Assembly: GCA_964361785.1 (NCBI GenBank)
Contig: CAYIBX010000021.1
Location: 1-20,097, forward strand
Source of the DNA: UBA927 sp964361785
GTDB taxonomy: Bacteria; Patescibacteriota; Microgenomatia; UBA10105; UBA927
DNA length: 20,097 bases
Reading direction: 5' to 3'
In this document: positions 10,009-16,251 of the stretch, one piece after another
Numbering within the stretch: the first letter of the stretch is position 1
Layout of the letters: each line of letters opens with the position of its first letter
The notes under the pieces: model-generated
Database searches by the model: none
The model's input: only the letters and a program-made list of their open reading frames with translations
Told to the model about the DNA's origin: nothing
Translations under genes and position numbers: made by a program

Positions 10009-10095
10009 AGAGGTATCATAGCGTACGATTATGGGTAAATACTACTCCCTATCCCTATATTGCATGCAATCATGATACCATGATATATATACAGT
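10009..10095. promoter_or_regulatory. Divergent promoter region with palindrome
   Basis: This 87-bp spacer separates the serine hydrolase (-) from the LytR_C protein (+). A -10-like TATGAT on the minus strand (10020-10015) lies 6 nt before the ATG at 10008. A TATATA on the plus strand (10084-10089) lies 6 nt before the ATG at 10096. Between them is a perfect 12-bp palindrome, ATTGCATGCAAT (10059-10070), followed by ATCATGAT (10069-10076). The palindrome is where a -35 element for the + gene would sit, so an operator role is possible. There is no proof of regulation. Confidence 0.5.
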
Positions 10096-10809
10096 ATGGC
10101 TATTTCAATATTGACACAATTATCATCGAAAAAACGACGCGCTATTAGTATCTTTTTTATTCTTTTGCTGATTGTTGGTTTGCTTTATGGAGTATTTCGA
10201 TTTGTCCAACTTTCAAAGGAAGTGAAGCGTTTTCGTTCAAGTCCGCAAGCTAGCGCCGAGTTAGCCAAAGAAGAAGTGACGAAATTAGTCGCAAAGGTAG
10301 CTACCCTTATCGCGGTGCCTCAAGATGAAATTCCAACAGTGGCCACCGTATCTGACAGTGAAAAGCTGAAAGCGAATGCATTTTTTATAAATGCCAAAAA
10401 TGGCGATAAGGTTCTCATCTATACAAACGCCAAGAAGGCGGTACTGTATAGGCCAGATGAACAAAAGATTATAGAGGTGGGGCCCATTAGTATCGGTACG
10501 CCTTCAGCTACCGTTGCCACCTCTCCTTTAACCGTTGTGTTATATAACGGTACGAGTAAAACTGGCTTGACCAAAACGTATGAGACAAAGATGAAAGGGA
10601 AAACGAATGGATTTACGATCATTGATCGGGATAATGCCAAAAAATCTGATTACGATAAAACCGTTTTGGTCGTTTTACAATCCTCTCTAGAGAAAAAAGC
10701 CACTGAGTTAGCTATGGCGTTGGGAGTTGCGGTCGTTTCATTGCCTCAAGGTGAACAAGCGCCAAAGGATGCTGACGTACTTATCATCGTCGGTTCTGAC
10801 ATACAATAA
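10096..10809 (+). CDS. Membrane-anchored LytR_C-domain protein
   Basis: A 237-residue protein. A basic N-terminus (SSKKRRA) and one membrane segment (about 17-37) predict an extracytoplasmic body. Residues about 79-137 hold a block shared with the next gene (IPTVATV, AKNGDKVLIYTNAKKA, GTPSA). Residues about 145-234 resemble the LytR C-terminal domain (LTVVLYNGTSKTGL near the start, DADVLIIVGSD at the end), a small alpha/beta domain found on LytR-CpsA-Psr proteins and alone. There is no LCP catalytic domain, so this is not a cell-wall ligase by itself; envelope binding is inferred. The ATG at 10096 follows a -10-like TATATA by 6 nt and no Shine-Dalgarno is visible. The next gene starts 11 nt downstream and is a paralogue, so the two are probably co-transcribed. 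Confidence 0.75.
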   Translation: MAISILTQLSSKKRRAISIFFILLLIVGLLYGVFRFVQLSKEVKRFRSSPQASAELAKEEVTKLVAKVATLIAVPQDEIPTVATVSDSEKLKANAFFINAKNGDKVLIYTNAKKAVLYRPDEQKIIEVGPISIGTPSATVATSPLTVVLYNGTSKTGLTKTYETKMKGKTNGFTIIDRDNAKKSDYDKTVLVVLQSSLEKKATELAMALGVAVVSLPQGEQAPKDADVLIIVGSDIQ

Positions 10810-10820
10810 GATAGAGAAGT

Positions 10821-11219
10821 ATGGAAAATAAATCAGTCATCATTTCATTTATTATTTTAGCGTTTCTTGCTATTGGGGGAGGCGTGTCGGGCGTCTATTA
10901 TTACGGCAAGTATCAGACGGAAATGAAACGAGTGCGAGATCCGCAAAGTGAGGTGAAAGCATTGTTGTCACAAGTGGGGAAGCTTATCGAGCTGCCCACA
11001 GGGGAAGAGCCGACTGTGGCCACTGTCACAAATGCAGATCAGATTAAAGTACAACCATTTTTTGCAAAGGCAAAAAACGGCGATCGGGTGATTATCTATA
11101 CCAACGCGCGTATGGCAATTCTTTTTGATATGGTGGCGAAAAAAATTATGAATGTCGGAACAATAAATGTGGGGACGCCGTCTGCTTCTCCAGCCGTACC
11201 ATCTTCAGGATTTCAATAA
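10821..11219 (+). CDS. Paralogue of the preceding protein, without the LytR_C domain
   Basis: A 132-residue protein. One membrane segment (about 6-28) is followed by a short helical stretch and the block shared with the upstream protein: E-P-T-V-A-T-V-T at 63-70, FFAKAKNGDRVIIYTNA at 80-96, and VGTINVGTPSA at 112-122. The upstream protein continues into a LytR_C domain at this point, but this one stops after a short Pro/Ser tail. The pair therefore looks like a tandem duplication followed by loss or gain of the C-terminal domain. The function is unknown. A purine-rich AGAGAAG just before the ATG could serve as a weak ribosome-binding site. Confidence 0.75.
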   Translation: MENKSVIISFIILAFLAIGGGVSGVYYYGKYQTEMKRVRDPQSEVKALLSQVGKLIELPTGEEPTVATVTNADQIKVQPFFAKAKNGDRVIIYTNARMAILFDMVAKKIMNVGTINVGTPSASPAVPSSGFQ

Positions 11220-11235
11220 AAGTGGTAGGTTGATC

Positions 11236-11264
11236 TTGGTTTTTGGGGCTTATTCGTATACAAT
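11236..11264 (+). promoter_or_regulatory. Promoter of the four-helix-bundle gene
   Basis: TTGGTT (11236-11241), a 17-bp spacer and TACAAT (11259-11264) lie just upstream of the ATG at 11273. Transcription would begin within a few bases of the start codon, and no Shine-Dalgarno is present. Confidence 0.5.
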
Positions 11265-11272
11265 AGTGCCAT

Positions 11273-11611
11273 ATGAACAACTTTCACGATCAGAAACTTT
11301 GGCAGGATGCGTTTGTGGTACTCATGGATATCCACACTACCTTTGAAGGTATGCGTGAAGGGGAAACGCAAGAAGTGGTTGAGGATTGCATTGAGAGTGC
11401 CACAAAAGTGGCTGCTAAAATAGCTGATGGGCTCTCCCGTCAAGATAGACGATTTGGCCATCAGGTGATCTTAGATGCCGTCGGATTAGTGGCAGTGGTG
11501 CGAACGCACTTGGCTGTGGCGTGGGGGAGAGGAATAGTGTCCGATGATGTATTTAAGGTGACGGACGACAAGTATCAAGCACTTACCGATGACCTCCAAC
11601 GCATGAGATAA
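11273..11611 (+). CDS. Four helix bundle protein (S23 / 23S rRNA intervening-sequence family)
   Basis: A 112-residue, all-helical protein that begins with the family-typical pattern KLWQDAFVVLMDIH. A middle helix with conserved-type small and charged residues follows (CIESATKVAAKIADGLSR), then a long third helix (HQVILDAVGLVAVVRTHLAVA) and a C-terminal helix. The family (four helix bundle protein, TIGR02436 type) was first seen inside insertions in 23S rRNA genes. Here it is a stand-alone gene with no rRNA nearby, as is common in Patescibacteria. Family members form oligomeric bundles; their molecular role is not settled. It lies 35 nt upstream of the Rpe-like gene and may be co-transcribed with it. 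Confidence 0.85.
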   Translation: MNNFHDQKLWQDAFVVLMDIHTTFEGMREGETQEVVEDCIESATKVAAKIADGLSRQDRRFGHQVILDAVGLVAVVRTHLAVAWGRGIVSDDVFKVTDDKYQALTDDLQRMR

Positions 11612-11645
11612 TCAAATAACGCTGTATTTTTCTTGCTTAATTACT

Positions 11646-12284
11646 ATGATTGAAGTTGTGCCCAATATTACGAATCAGGTCACCGAGCATGTCATTTCTA
11701 ACGCAAACTTGGTAGGTCAGTTTGTGTCTTGGGCGCATGTGGAAGTTACCGATCAGCTTCTTATCCCAAATGTCGTAGGTGTTGATTTGGTTTTGCTTCA
11801 AATAGCGTTACGTCAAGTTCCGAAACTTTCTCTGGAGGCGCATCTTTTAGTAGTAAATCCTGAGAAATATCTCTCTTCAGTTATAGAAGCCGGCATCAAA
11901 CGCGTTATTGTGCAGCTTGAGAGCAATGACCCGCGACAAATAGTAGCACTAGCCAAGTATGAAGATATTGAAGTAGTTATGGCTATAGATGCACCAACGC
12001 CGATTGAGGAAATTGAGCCGTTTTTAGAAGAAGTGGTTGGCGTACACGTATTGACCAGTGAAGTAGGGGGCGAGCATCCACCCTTTTTGCCAGAGACGGT
12101 AGAGAAGATTGTGAAAATTCATCAGAGTTATCCGGATTTAGTGATCAGTGCTGAAGGGGGAATACGCAAAGAAGAAATTCAAACGCTCAAAGAAGCTGGT
12201 GTCACACGCATCGTGACATCCAAATCCATTTTTGAAGATTTGGGATCAGTGGGCGATGCGATTTCCGAACTTGAGAATGCATAA
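11646..12284 (+). CDS. Ribulose-phosphate 3-epimerase-like TIM-barrel protein
   Basis: A 212-residue protein with the order of elements of ribulose-phosphate 3-epimerase: VVPNI near the N-terminus, WAHVEVTDQLLIPN (30-42) where Rpe has H-V-D-V-M-D-G-x-F-V-P-N, EAHLLV (64-69) for the D-H-L-M-V strand, IDAPTPIEEI (114-123), and ISAEGGIRKEEI (167-178) for the V-D-G-G phosphate loop. A C-terminal VTSKSIF matches the last phosphate-binding turn. In Rpe the metal ligands are His, Asp, His and Asp, and the two Asp are the acid/base pair. Here the corresponding residues are H31, E33, H66 and E170, so both Asp are Glu. The M-T-V-N-P-G-F-G-G-Q loop is replaced by HVLTSEVGGEHPPF. It could still bind a sugar phosphate, but epimerase activity is uncertain. 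Confidence 0.7.
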   Translation: MIEVVPNITNQVTEHVISNANLVGQFVSWAHVEVTDQLLIPNVVGVDLVLLQIALRQVPKLSLEAHLLVVNPEKYLSSVIEAGIKRVIVQLESNDPRQIVALAKYEDIEVVMAIDAPTPIEEIEPFLEEVVGVHVLTSEVGGEHPPFLPETVEKIVKIHQSYPDLVISAEGGIRKEEIQTLKEAGVTRIVTSKSIFEDLGSVGDAISELENA

Positions 12285-12319
12285 AACGTCAATATTTCGA
12301 AAAAAGATTCAAGATAGAG

Positions 12320-12325
12320 TATAAA
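12320..12325 (+). promoter_or_regulatory. -10 box directly before a small orphan gene
   Basis: TATAAA lies 6 nt before the ATG at 12332. No convincing -35 box and no Shine-Dalgarno are seen, which fits a leaderless transcript. Confidence 0.45.
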
Positions 12326-12331
12326 TAGCGT

Positions 12332-12571
12332 ATGGCAGGAAGATCAAGCGCAACAAAACAAATTATTAGATCTGCTATGGGAATTCATAAAGAAACGCCT
12401 AGAGTATTAATTTTTGCTGAAGAAGGAGAAATACAGAGAATGGGAGCAAGGAATGTAAGAACTACCCAAGGTGGAGGAATATCTTTTGAACTGGTATCGG
12501 TAAATAGAATGACTAGAGATGAAAAAAAGAATGCCAAGTTATACCCTCTTCCTGATTTTTTATCTGATTAG
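12332..12571 (+). CDS. Small orphan protein, basic
   Basis: A 79-residue protein that I do not recognise. The N-terminal part is basic and helix-forming (GRSSATKQIIRSAMGIHK). A short beta-type stretch (PRVLIFAEEGEIQRMG) and a Gly-containing turn (TTQGGGISFELVSVNRM) follow. No cysteine, membrane segment or signal peptide is present. Arg is coded mostly by AGA/AGG, unlike the neighbouring enzyme genes, which also use CGN; this could mean a different origin. A -10 box 6 nt upstream supports a real transcribed gene. It converges with the coiled-coil gene at 12613 and no intrinsic terminator is visible in the 41-bp gap. Confidence 0.6.
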   Translation: MAGRSSATKQIIRSAMGIHKETPRVLIFAEEGEIQRMGARNVRTTQGGGISFELVSVNRMTRDEKKNAKLYPLPDFLSD

Positions 12572-12612
12572 TGATTAATTATAATAATTGTGAAGTTGGA
12601 GTCTTGAGATGA

Positions 12613-12963
12613 CTAGATGGTCGCAGGGAAGTTGAGGTGTTTTTCTATTTTTTCAATGCGATCGTTATGTTTTGAGAGGGTGTTGCTGTTTAATTCCTGT
12701 TGTCCGCGATAGGTTGTTACTTCGCCAGCGAGTTTATCAACTGTCACAAAAATTTTATCAAGAGTATCTAATTTATTTTTTAATCCTCCAAGGTCTTTGA
12801 GATTTTGTTCATTTTCTCGAAGAATTCTTCCTACATCGCCCAATTGACCCAGTGCTTTTTGATTTTTGTCTATTTTTTGAGATAAAGCATTTATATCTGA
12901 TTTTGTGAGTAAGTTAGGCTTTATGGATGATTTTTTTGTAAATTTTTTGATTATAGTTTTCAT
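12613..12963 (-). CDS. Small coiled-coil protein
   Basis: A 116-residue protein. The Lys-rich N-terminus (MKTIIKKFTKKSSIK) is followed by long amphipathic helix from about residue 22 to 110 with heptad-like spacing of Leu, Ile and Val (GGLKNKLDTLDKIFVTVDKL, then RIEKIEKHL). It has no membrane segment and no recognised domain. It lies 29 nt downstream of deoC on the same strand and may be its operon partner, although the start shows no clear Shine-Dalgarno. Function unknown; oligomerisation through the coiled coil is likely. Confidence 0.65.
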   Translation of the reverse strand: MKTIIKKFTKKSSIKPNLLTKSDINALSQKIDKNQKALGQLGDVGRILRENEQNLKDLGGLKNKLDTLDKIFVTVDKLAGEVTTYRGQQELNSNTLSKHNDRIEKIEKHLNFPATI

Positions 12964-12992
12964 ACTTGTACTACTGTGTGAAGATGAGTCAG

Positions 12993-13664
12993 TTAATGGT
13001 TCGTAACAATCTCTATCGCGTGGGATGTACCAAGGCGAGTGACTCCCGCATTGATAAATTTTTCCGCTCCTTCTTTTGTCGTGATACCACCAGCAACTTT
13101 TATTTTTATCGAATCTCCTGTCACCTCTTTGATGAGTTGAACATCTTCAATGGTCGGATTTCTTGGTCCCATTCCTGAGCCAATTTTTACATAATCGGCG
13201 CCAGATGCTTTGATAAGTTCGCTGGCTCGTTGCATTTTTTCTTTTTTGTCAGGGAGATTGTCAAAAAAACCAGGTTCGAGAATAAACTTGATAATAATTG
13301 GTTTTCCTAGCATGCGAGCCCCTTCTATCACTGCGGTCATATCCTGTGAGAACCCTTTTTCATCGCCTGCTAAGAAAAATCCAAGATTTGGCACAATGTC
13401 TAATTCATCCGCACCTAATGTTGCTGCATTGTTGGCAGCCGCTACTTTAGTCGCCGTCGTGTCTTGGCCTAATGGAAAGGAAATGACTGTGCCGACTGAC
13501 GATTTGCCAGAAAGTATTTTTTTGGCGATGACGAGGTAGGTAGCATTGACAAACGCAGCGTGGAAGCCATACGTAAGCACATCGTTACACTGTTTTTCGA
13601 TATCTTTGGGCGTCGCGTTTGCGTGATGGTTGGCAAAATCTATGTAGGATGAAAGATTGTTCAT
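12993..13664 (-). CDS. deoC: Deoxyribose-phosphate aldolase
   Basis: A 223-residue class I aldolase that cleaves 2-deoxyribose 5-phosphate to acetaldehyde and glyceraldehyde 3-phosphate, a step in deoxynucleoside salvage. The TIM-barrel signatures are intact: TVISFPLG (59-66), GADELDIVPNLG with D89, YVKIGSGMG with the Schiff-base lysine K160, and KIKVAGGITT with K189, the proton-relay lysine. These match D102, K167 and K201 of E. coli DeoC. The C-terminal RLGTSHA phosphate site is also present. The usual I-D-H-T-x-L near the N-terminus is altered to YIDFANHHANAT. The ATG at 13664 (MNNLSS) is chosen over a GTG three codons upstream because a TATAGT -10 box ends 7 nt before it. In many Patescibacteria, DeoC belongs to a nucleoside-salvage route into glycolysis (family knowledge). 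Confidence 0.92.
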   Translation of the reverse strand: MNNLSSYIDFANHHANATPKDIEKQCNDVLTYGFHAAFVNATYLVIAKKILSGKSSVGTVISFPLGQDTTATKVAAANNAATLGADELDIVPNLGFFLAGDEKGFSQDMTAVIEGARMLGKPIIIKFILEPGFFDNLPDKKEKMQRASELIKASGADYVKIGSGMGPRNPTIEDVQLIKEVTGDSIKIKVAGGITTKEGAEKFINAGVTRLGTSHAIEIVTNH

Positions 13665-13671
13665 TATATAC

Positions 13672-13677
13672 ACTATA
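13672..13677 (-). promoter_or_regulatory. -10 box of deoC
   Basis: The minus-strand TATAGT ends 7 nt before the deoC ATG at 13664. No Shine-Dalgarno lies between them and no good -35 match was found. This suggests deoC can be transcribed from its own start as a leaderless mRNA. Confidence 0.45.
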
Positions 13678-13691
13678 ACAGAATTTTATGA

Positions 13692-13958
13692 TTAATGATT
13701 GGATTTTGTCTGAAGAAATCTCCATGCTGAAATGGGAAGGTCACGTTTTGTAAGATACGATACTCCATCAAAAATAAATCCTTCTTGAGTGATTGTTAAT
13801 CGCGGATCGGTTGAAGTATACTTTCGATCAAATGTTTCTTGATGAGGTAAAGAAGGAGAATGAGAACGGCGTACTTCTCGTAGGGGACGGCGAGAGATAG
13901 TTTTTTTTATTTCTGAAAGCGGTGTTCCCATGTGATCAAAACCGATAACTTTCACCAT
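13692..13958 (-). CDS. Small orphan protein upstream of deoC
   Basis: An 88-residue protein that I do not recognise. A central Arg- and Ser-rich part (SRRPLREVRRSHSPSLPH) is followed by a more structured C-terminus (LTITQEGFIFDGVSYLTK, then ISAWRFLQ). It has no membrane segment or cysteine. It is divergent from the CoA fusion gene and shares a palindromic -10 region with it. It ends 27 nt before the deoC start on the same strand, so it may be co-transcribed with deoC. Confidence 0.55.
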   Translation of the reverse strand: MVKVIGFDHMGTPLSEIKKTISRRPLREVRRSHSPSLPHQETFDRKYTSTDPRLTITQEGFIFDGVSYLTKRDLPISAWRFLQTKSNH

Positions 13959-13965
13959 AATGGGT

Positions 13966-13977
13966 GTATTATAATAC
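13966..13977. promoter_or_regulatory. Palindromic bidirectional -10 element
   Basis: GTATTATAATAC is a perfect 12-bp palindrome that carries TATAAT on both strands. The + strand box (13970-13975) lies 6 nt before the CoA fusion ATG at 13982. The - strand box (13973-13968) lies 9 nt before the ATG at 13958. One DNA element can therefore serve both divergent genes, but not both at the same moment. Confidence 0.6.
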
Positions 13978-13981
13978 GATT

Positions 13982-14947
13982 ATGCAATTTCAAAAAGTCT
14001 GTGTGGCGGGCACATTTGATCATATTCATGTAGGACATGAGGCGCTTTTGACAAAAGCATTTGATGTTGGCAGTCACGTGTTGATAGGACTTACGTCTGA
14101 TGCGTTTGTCACAACGTATAAAACGATGCGTGTGAAATCGTCTGTTGCCCGAAAACAGGATGTCATTGACTGGCTGGATGTACACGGGTATGAAGATCGA
14201 TATACGCTTGTATTGATCGATGATCCGTATGGACCAGCTGTTTCAGATGTCACTCTTGAGGCGCTCGTGGTTTCTCAAGAATCCATGCCCAGAGCGCAAA
14301 TGCTTAATCAAAAGCGTAAAGAAGCAGGATTGTCACCGCTTACATTAGTTGTCGTTTCCCTTATCCTCGCAGAGGATACGAGGTCTGTTTCCTCAACGCG
14401 GGTACGCAACAGTGAAATTGATACATCAGGAAAATTGATGATGCCTGATAATATGCGCAAGGAATTAGCTAGACCCTTAGGAATGGTATTGACATCAAAA
14501 TTTTTAATCAACCAATCACTCCATCGGTATAAAGACGCGATTATTATATCCATAGGCGATCAGACCACGAAAACATTATTGGAATTTGGTATACAACCGG
14601 CATTTATAATTATAGATAACAAAGTGAATCGTGCGACATTTGACGAGCTAAAGCCACTGCTTTTGAAATTAAATATCCCGATTACACGCGTTGTAAGTGG
14701 GCCGGGATATATTAGTCAGGATGCATTAAATATAATTATTCGTTTGTTGGAAAAATATATCAAATCATGTCATGTTTTAGATGTGGTTGGTGAAGAAGAC
14801 TTACTCGCACTTCCCGTGATAGCTCATGCATCTGTTGGCAGCGTTGTGTACTATGGGCAGCCGAAGAAAGGTATTGTGGAAGTGGTCGTGACTATAGAAA
14901 AAAAGAAACAAGCAATTGCATTGCTCACGAAATTTAGCGTACAGTAA
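13982..14947 (+). CDS. Fusion of archaeal-type phosphopantetheine adenylyltransferase and GTP-dependent dephospho-CoA kinase
   Basis: A 321-residue, two-domain protein for the last two steps of coenzyme A synthesis. Residues about 1-150 are an archaeal/eukaryotic-type PPAT that makes dephospho-CoA from 4'-phosphopantetheine and ATP: VAGTFDHIHVGHEALL with the nucleotidyltransferase HVGH at 16-19, and VSSTRVR with S-S-T-R at 137-140. Residues about 154-321 match the archaeal DUF359 family, identified as GTP-dependent dephospho-CoA kinase: MRKELARPLG at 158-167, SIGDQTT with G192-D193, IIDNKVNR at 210-217, VVGEEDLLALP at 268-278 and YYGQPKKG at 290-297. Bacteria normally use the unrelated bacterial CoaD and P-loop CoaE. 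The ATG at 13982 is chosen because a consensus TATAAT ends 6 nt before it; an upstream in-frame ATG at 13964 lies before the promoter. The GalT-family gene follows after 4 nt. Confidence 0.88.
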   Translation: MQFQKVCVAGTFDHIHVGHEALLTKAFDVGSHVLIGLTSDAFVTTYKTMRVKSSVARKQDVIDWLDVHGYEDRYTLVLIDDPYGPAVSDVTLEALVVSQESMPRAQMLNQKRKEAGLSPLTLVVVSLILAEDTRSVSSTRVRNSEIDTSGKLMMPDNMRKELARPLGMVLTSKFLINQSLHRYKDAIIISIGDQTTKTLLEFGIQPAFIIIDNKVNRATFDELKPLLLKLNIPITRVVSGPGYISQDALNIIIRLLEKYIKSCHVLDVVGEEDLLALPVIAHASVGSVVYYGQPKKGIVEVVVTIEKKKQAIALLTKFSVQ

Positions 14948-14951
14948 ATGT

Positions 14952-15797
14952 ATGGCCATGTATGTTCCAGATGTCAAAACGCAACGATGGGTGATAGTGG
15001 CGCCAAATCGCAAAGCTCGACCGAATGATAATGCCAACGCGCCAAAGACAACTGGATGCCCTTTTTGCGTAGGTCACGAGTCTGACACACCGCCAGAGGT
15101 GTATCGCATCGGCACGGGTGAAAGCAATACTACTGGTTGGCAAGTACGCGTTGTCCCTAATTTATATCCGATTACCGATACCCATGAAGTCATTATTCAT
15201 AGCCCTGATGATCAAAAGGATATTGAAGATTTGCCGCTTGAACAGGTCACACGTATTCTTACAGCATATCGTGATCGGTATCGAGCACACGATGCAGATG
15301 GACAGGTCTTGATTTTTTGTAATCACGGGTTAGCAGCGGGCGCATCATTAAAGCATCCACACGCGCAATTAGTCGTCATCCCTCGTCAGATCAATTTGGA
15401 TGCGCTGTATCGTGAGCCGGTAGCCAACGTCGTAGAAGATAACACGTTTTTTTATACCTATTGTCCTGACTTTTCGCAATGGCCGTTTGAAGTGTGGATC
15501 GCTCCTAAAGTGGAAGGGAGTAAATTTGGCGACACAGAAGGGCAGAAGCTTACAGATTTAGCCAGCGTGTTACAGCGCGCGCTTTTAAAAATTCGTACCG
15601 CACAACTCAATGGTTTGGTTCAGTCGGTGCATAAAAAAGACGTTTTTGTGTATAACTATTACATCTATCATGGAGACAATTGGTACATCCGTATTACACC
15701 GCGCTTTATCCACCGCGCTGGGTTTGAATTAGGAACTGGATTGTCGGTAAACGTCGTAGATCCAAAAGAAGCAGCAGAGGTTCTTAGGAACGTCTGA
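14952..15797 (+). CDS. GalT-family nucleotidyltransferase (HIT superfamily)
   Basis: A 281-residue protein. Zinc-ligand pair C36-P-F-C39 is near the N-terminus, followed by WQVRVVPNLYPI, typical of GalT proteins, then GASLKHPHAQLVVIP with the active-site H135-P-H137, where the second His would be uridylylated or adenylylated. The end has FELGTGLSVNVVDPKEAAEVLR, the usual GalT C-terminus. At 281 residues it is shorter than classical galactose-1-phosphate uridylyltransferases (about 350), and the motif is HPHAQ instead of HPHGQ. Related proteins include ADP-glucose phosphorylase and other sugar-1-phosphate nucleotidyltransferases, so the substrate is open. It probably supplies or recycles a nucleotide sugar. 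The ATG at 14952 is 4 nt after the stop of the CoA fusion gene; a second ATG at 14958 is equally possible. Confidence 0.85.
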   Translation: MAMYVPDVKTQRWVIVAPNRKARPNDNANAPKTTGCPFCVGHESDTPPEVYRIGTGESNTTGWQVRVVPNLYPITDTHEVIIHSPDDQKDIEDLPLEQVTRILTAYRDRYRAHDADGQVLIFCNHGLAAGASLKHPHAQLVVIPRQINLDALYREPVANVVEDNTFFYTYCPDFSQWPFEVWIAPKVEGSKFGDTEGQKLTDLASVLQRALLKIRTAQLNGLVQSVHKKDVFVYNYYIYHGDNWYIRITPRFIHRAGFELGTGLSVNVVDPKEAAEVLRNV

Positions 15798-15830
15798 CGC
15801 CCTGAGAGTAACAGCTAGATCGCTCAGGAC

Positions 15831-15855
15831 GCGGTCTTTCAGACCGCACCTTTTT
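15831..15855 (+). terminator. Intrinsic terminator of the CoA fusion / GalT operon
   Basis: GCGGTCT (15831-15837) pairs with AGACCGC (15841-15847) across a 3-nt loop, followed by ACC and TTTTT at 15851-15855. It lies 34 nt after the GalT stop and overlaps the last codons of the convergent HTH gene. A weaker CCTGAG/CTCAGG stem lies just upstream (15801-15828). Confidence 0.75.
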
Positions 15856-16039
15856 GTTGTTGTCCTAATAACCACAACACTGCTTCTCTTTTGTAGCGTC
15901 TGTCGCCTCTTGAGTTTATCCTGATTGCAGGAAGCTTTCCTCTTTTTCCCCATCGTTTGATGGTGAGTGCGGATACGCGCAAGATTTTTGCGACCTCGCG
16001 GACGGTCAATAATTCTGGCCATTCATCACCGAGTGCCAT
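15839..16039 (-). CDS. Small helix-turn-helix DNA-binding protein (excisionase / MerR-like)
   Basis: A 66-residue protein whose body is one winged-helix domain of the excisionase/BldC type: LLTVREVAKILRVSALTIKRWGKRGKLPAIRI (residues about 15-46), followed by the wing RGDRRYKREAVLWLLGQQ. The pattern V-x-E-V-A-x-x-L-x-V-S then T-I-x-R-W-x-x-x-G-K-L-P-A is diagnostic. There is no integrase or prophage gene nearby, so it is more likely a chromosomal regulator than a phage excisionase. It has a strong Shine-Dalgarno (AAGGAG, 6 nt before the ATG), unlike most genes here. The stop is TGA, and its 3' end is shared with the terminator of the convergent operon. Confidence 0.85.
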   Translation of the reverse strand: MALGDEWPELLTVREVAKILRVSALTIKRWGKRGKLPAIRINSRGDRRYKREAVLWLLGQQQKGAV

Positions 16040-16089
16040 AGTAAACTCCTTCTGGGCAAAAAATAAACATAATCGTTATCGATCACAAC

Positions 16090-16117
16090 AGTACAACAGG
16101 GGATCAAACATTGTCAA
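16090..16117 (-). promoter_or_regulatory. Promoter of the HTH gene
   Basis: On the minus strand a consensus TTGACA (16117-16112), a 16-bp spacer and TGTACT (16095-16090) predict a start near 16083 and a leader of about 44 nt containing AAGGAG. An ATAA-TCG-TTAT inverted repeat in the leader (about 16069-16079) could be an autoregulatory site, which is a guess. Confidence 0.55.
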
Positions 16118-16196
16118 GAAGGAGTCGTAAAATATGTGTCATTGGGGATAACTTGTGCGTGCGGGAATAAATTGTACGACGCCAGAATTCAATGAC

Positions 16197-16225
16197 TTGT
16201 TGTTATGAGATGATTGGTGTATAAC
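16197..16225 (+). promoter_or_regulatory. Promoter of the small gene at 16252
   Basis: TTGTTG (16197-16202), a 17-bp spacer and TATAAC (16220-16225) are followed by a leader of about 20 nt with the purine-rich AGAAAGGG at 16234-16241, about 10 nt before the ATG. Confidence 0.5.
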
Positions 16226-16251
16226 ATAAAGCAAGAAAGGGAATACTACTT

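Noticed and set aside
15839..16039. Phage excisionase indicating a prophage or attachment site
   Set aside because: No integrase, phage gene or flanking direct repeat is visible, so a chromosomal HTH regulator is the simpler reading.
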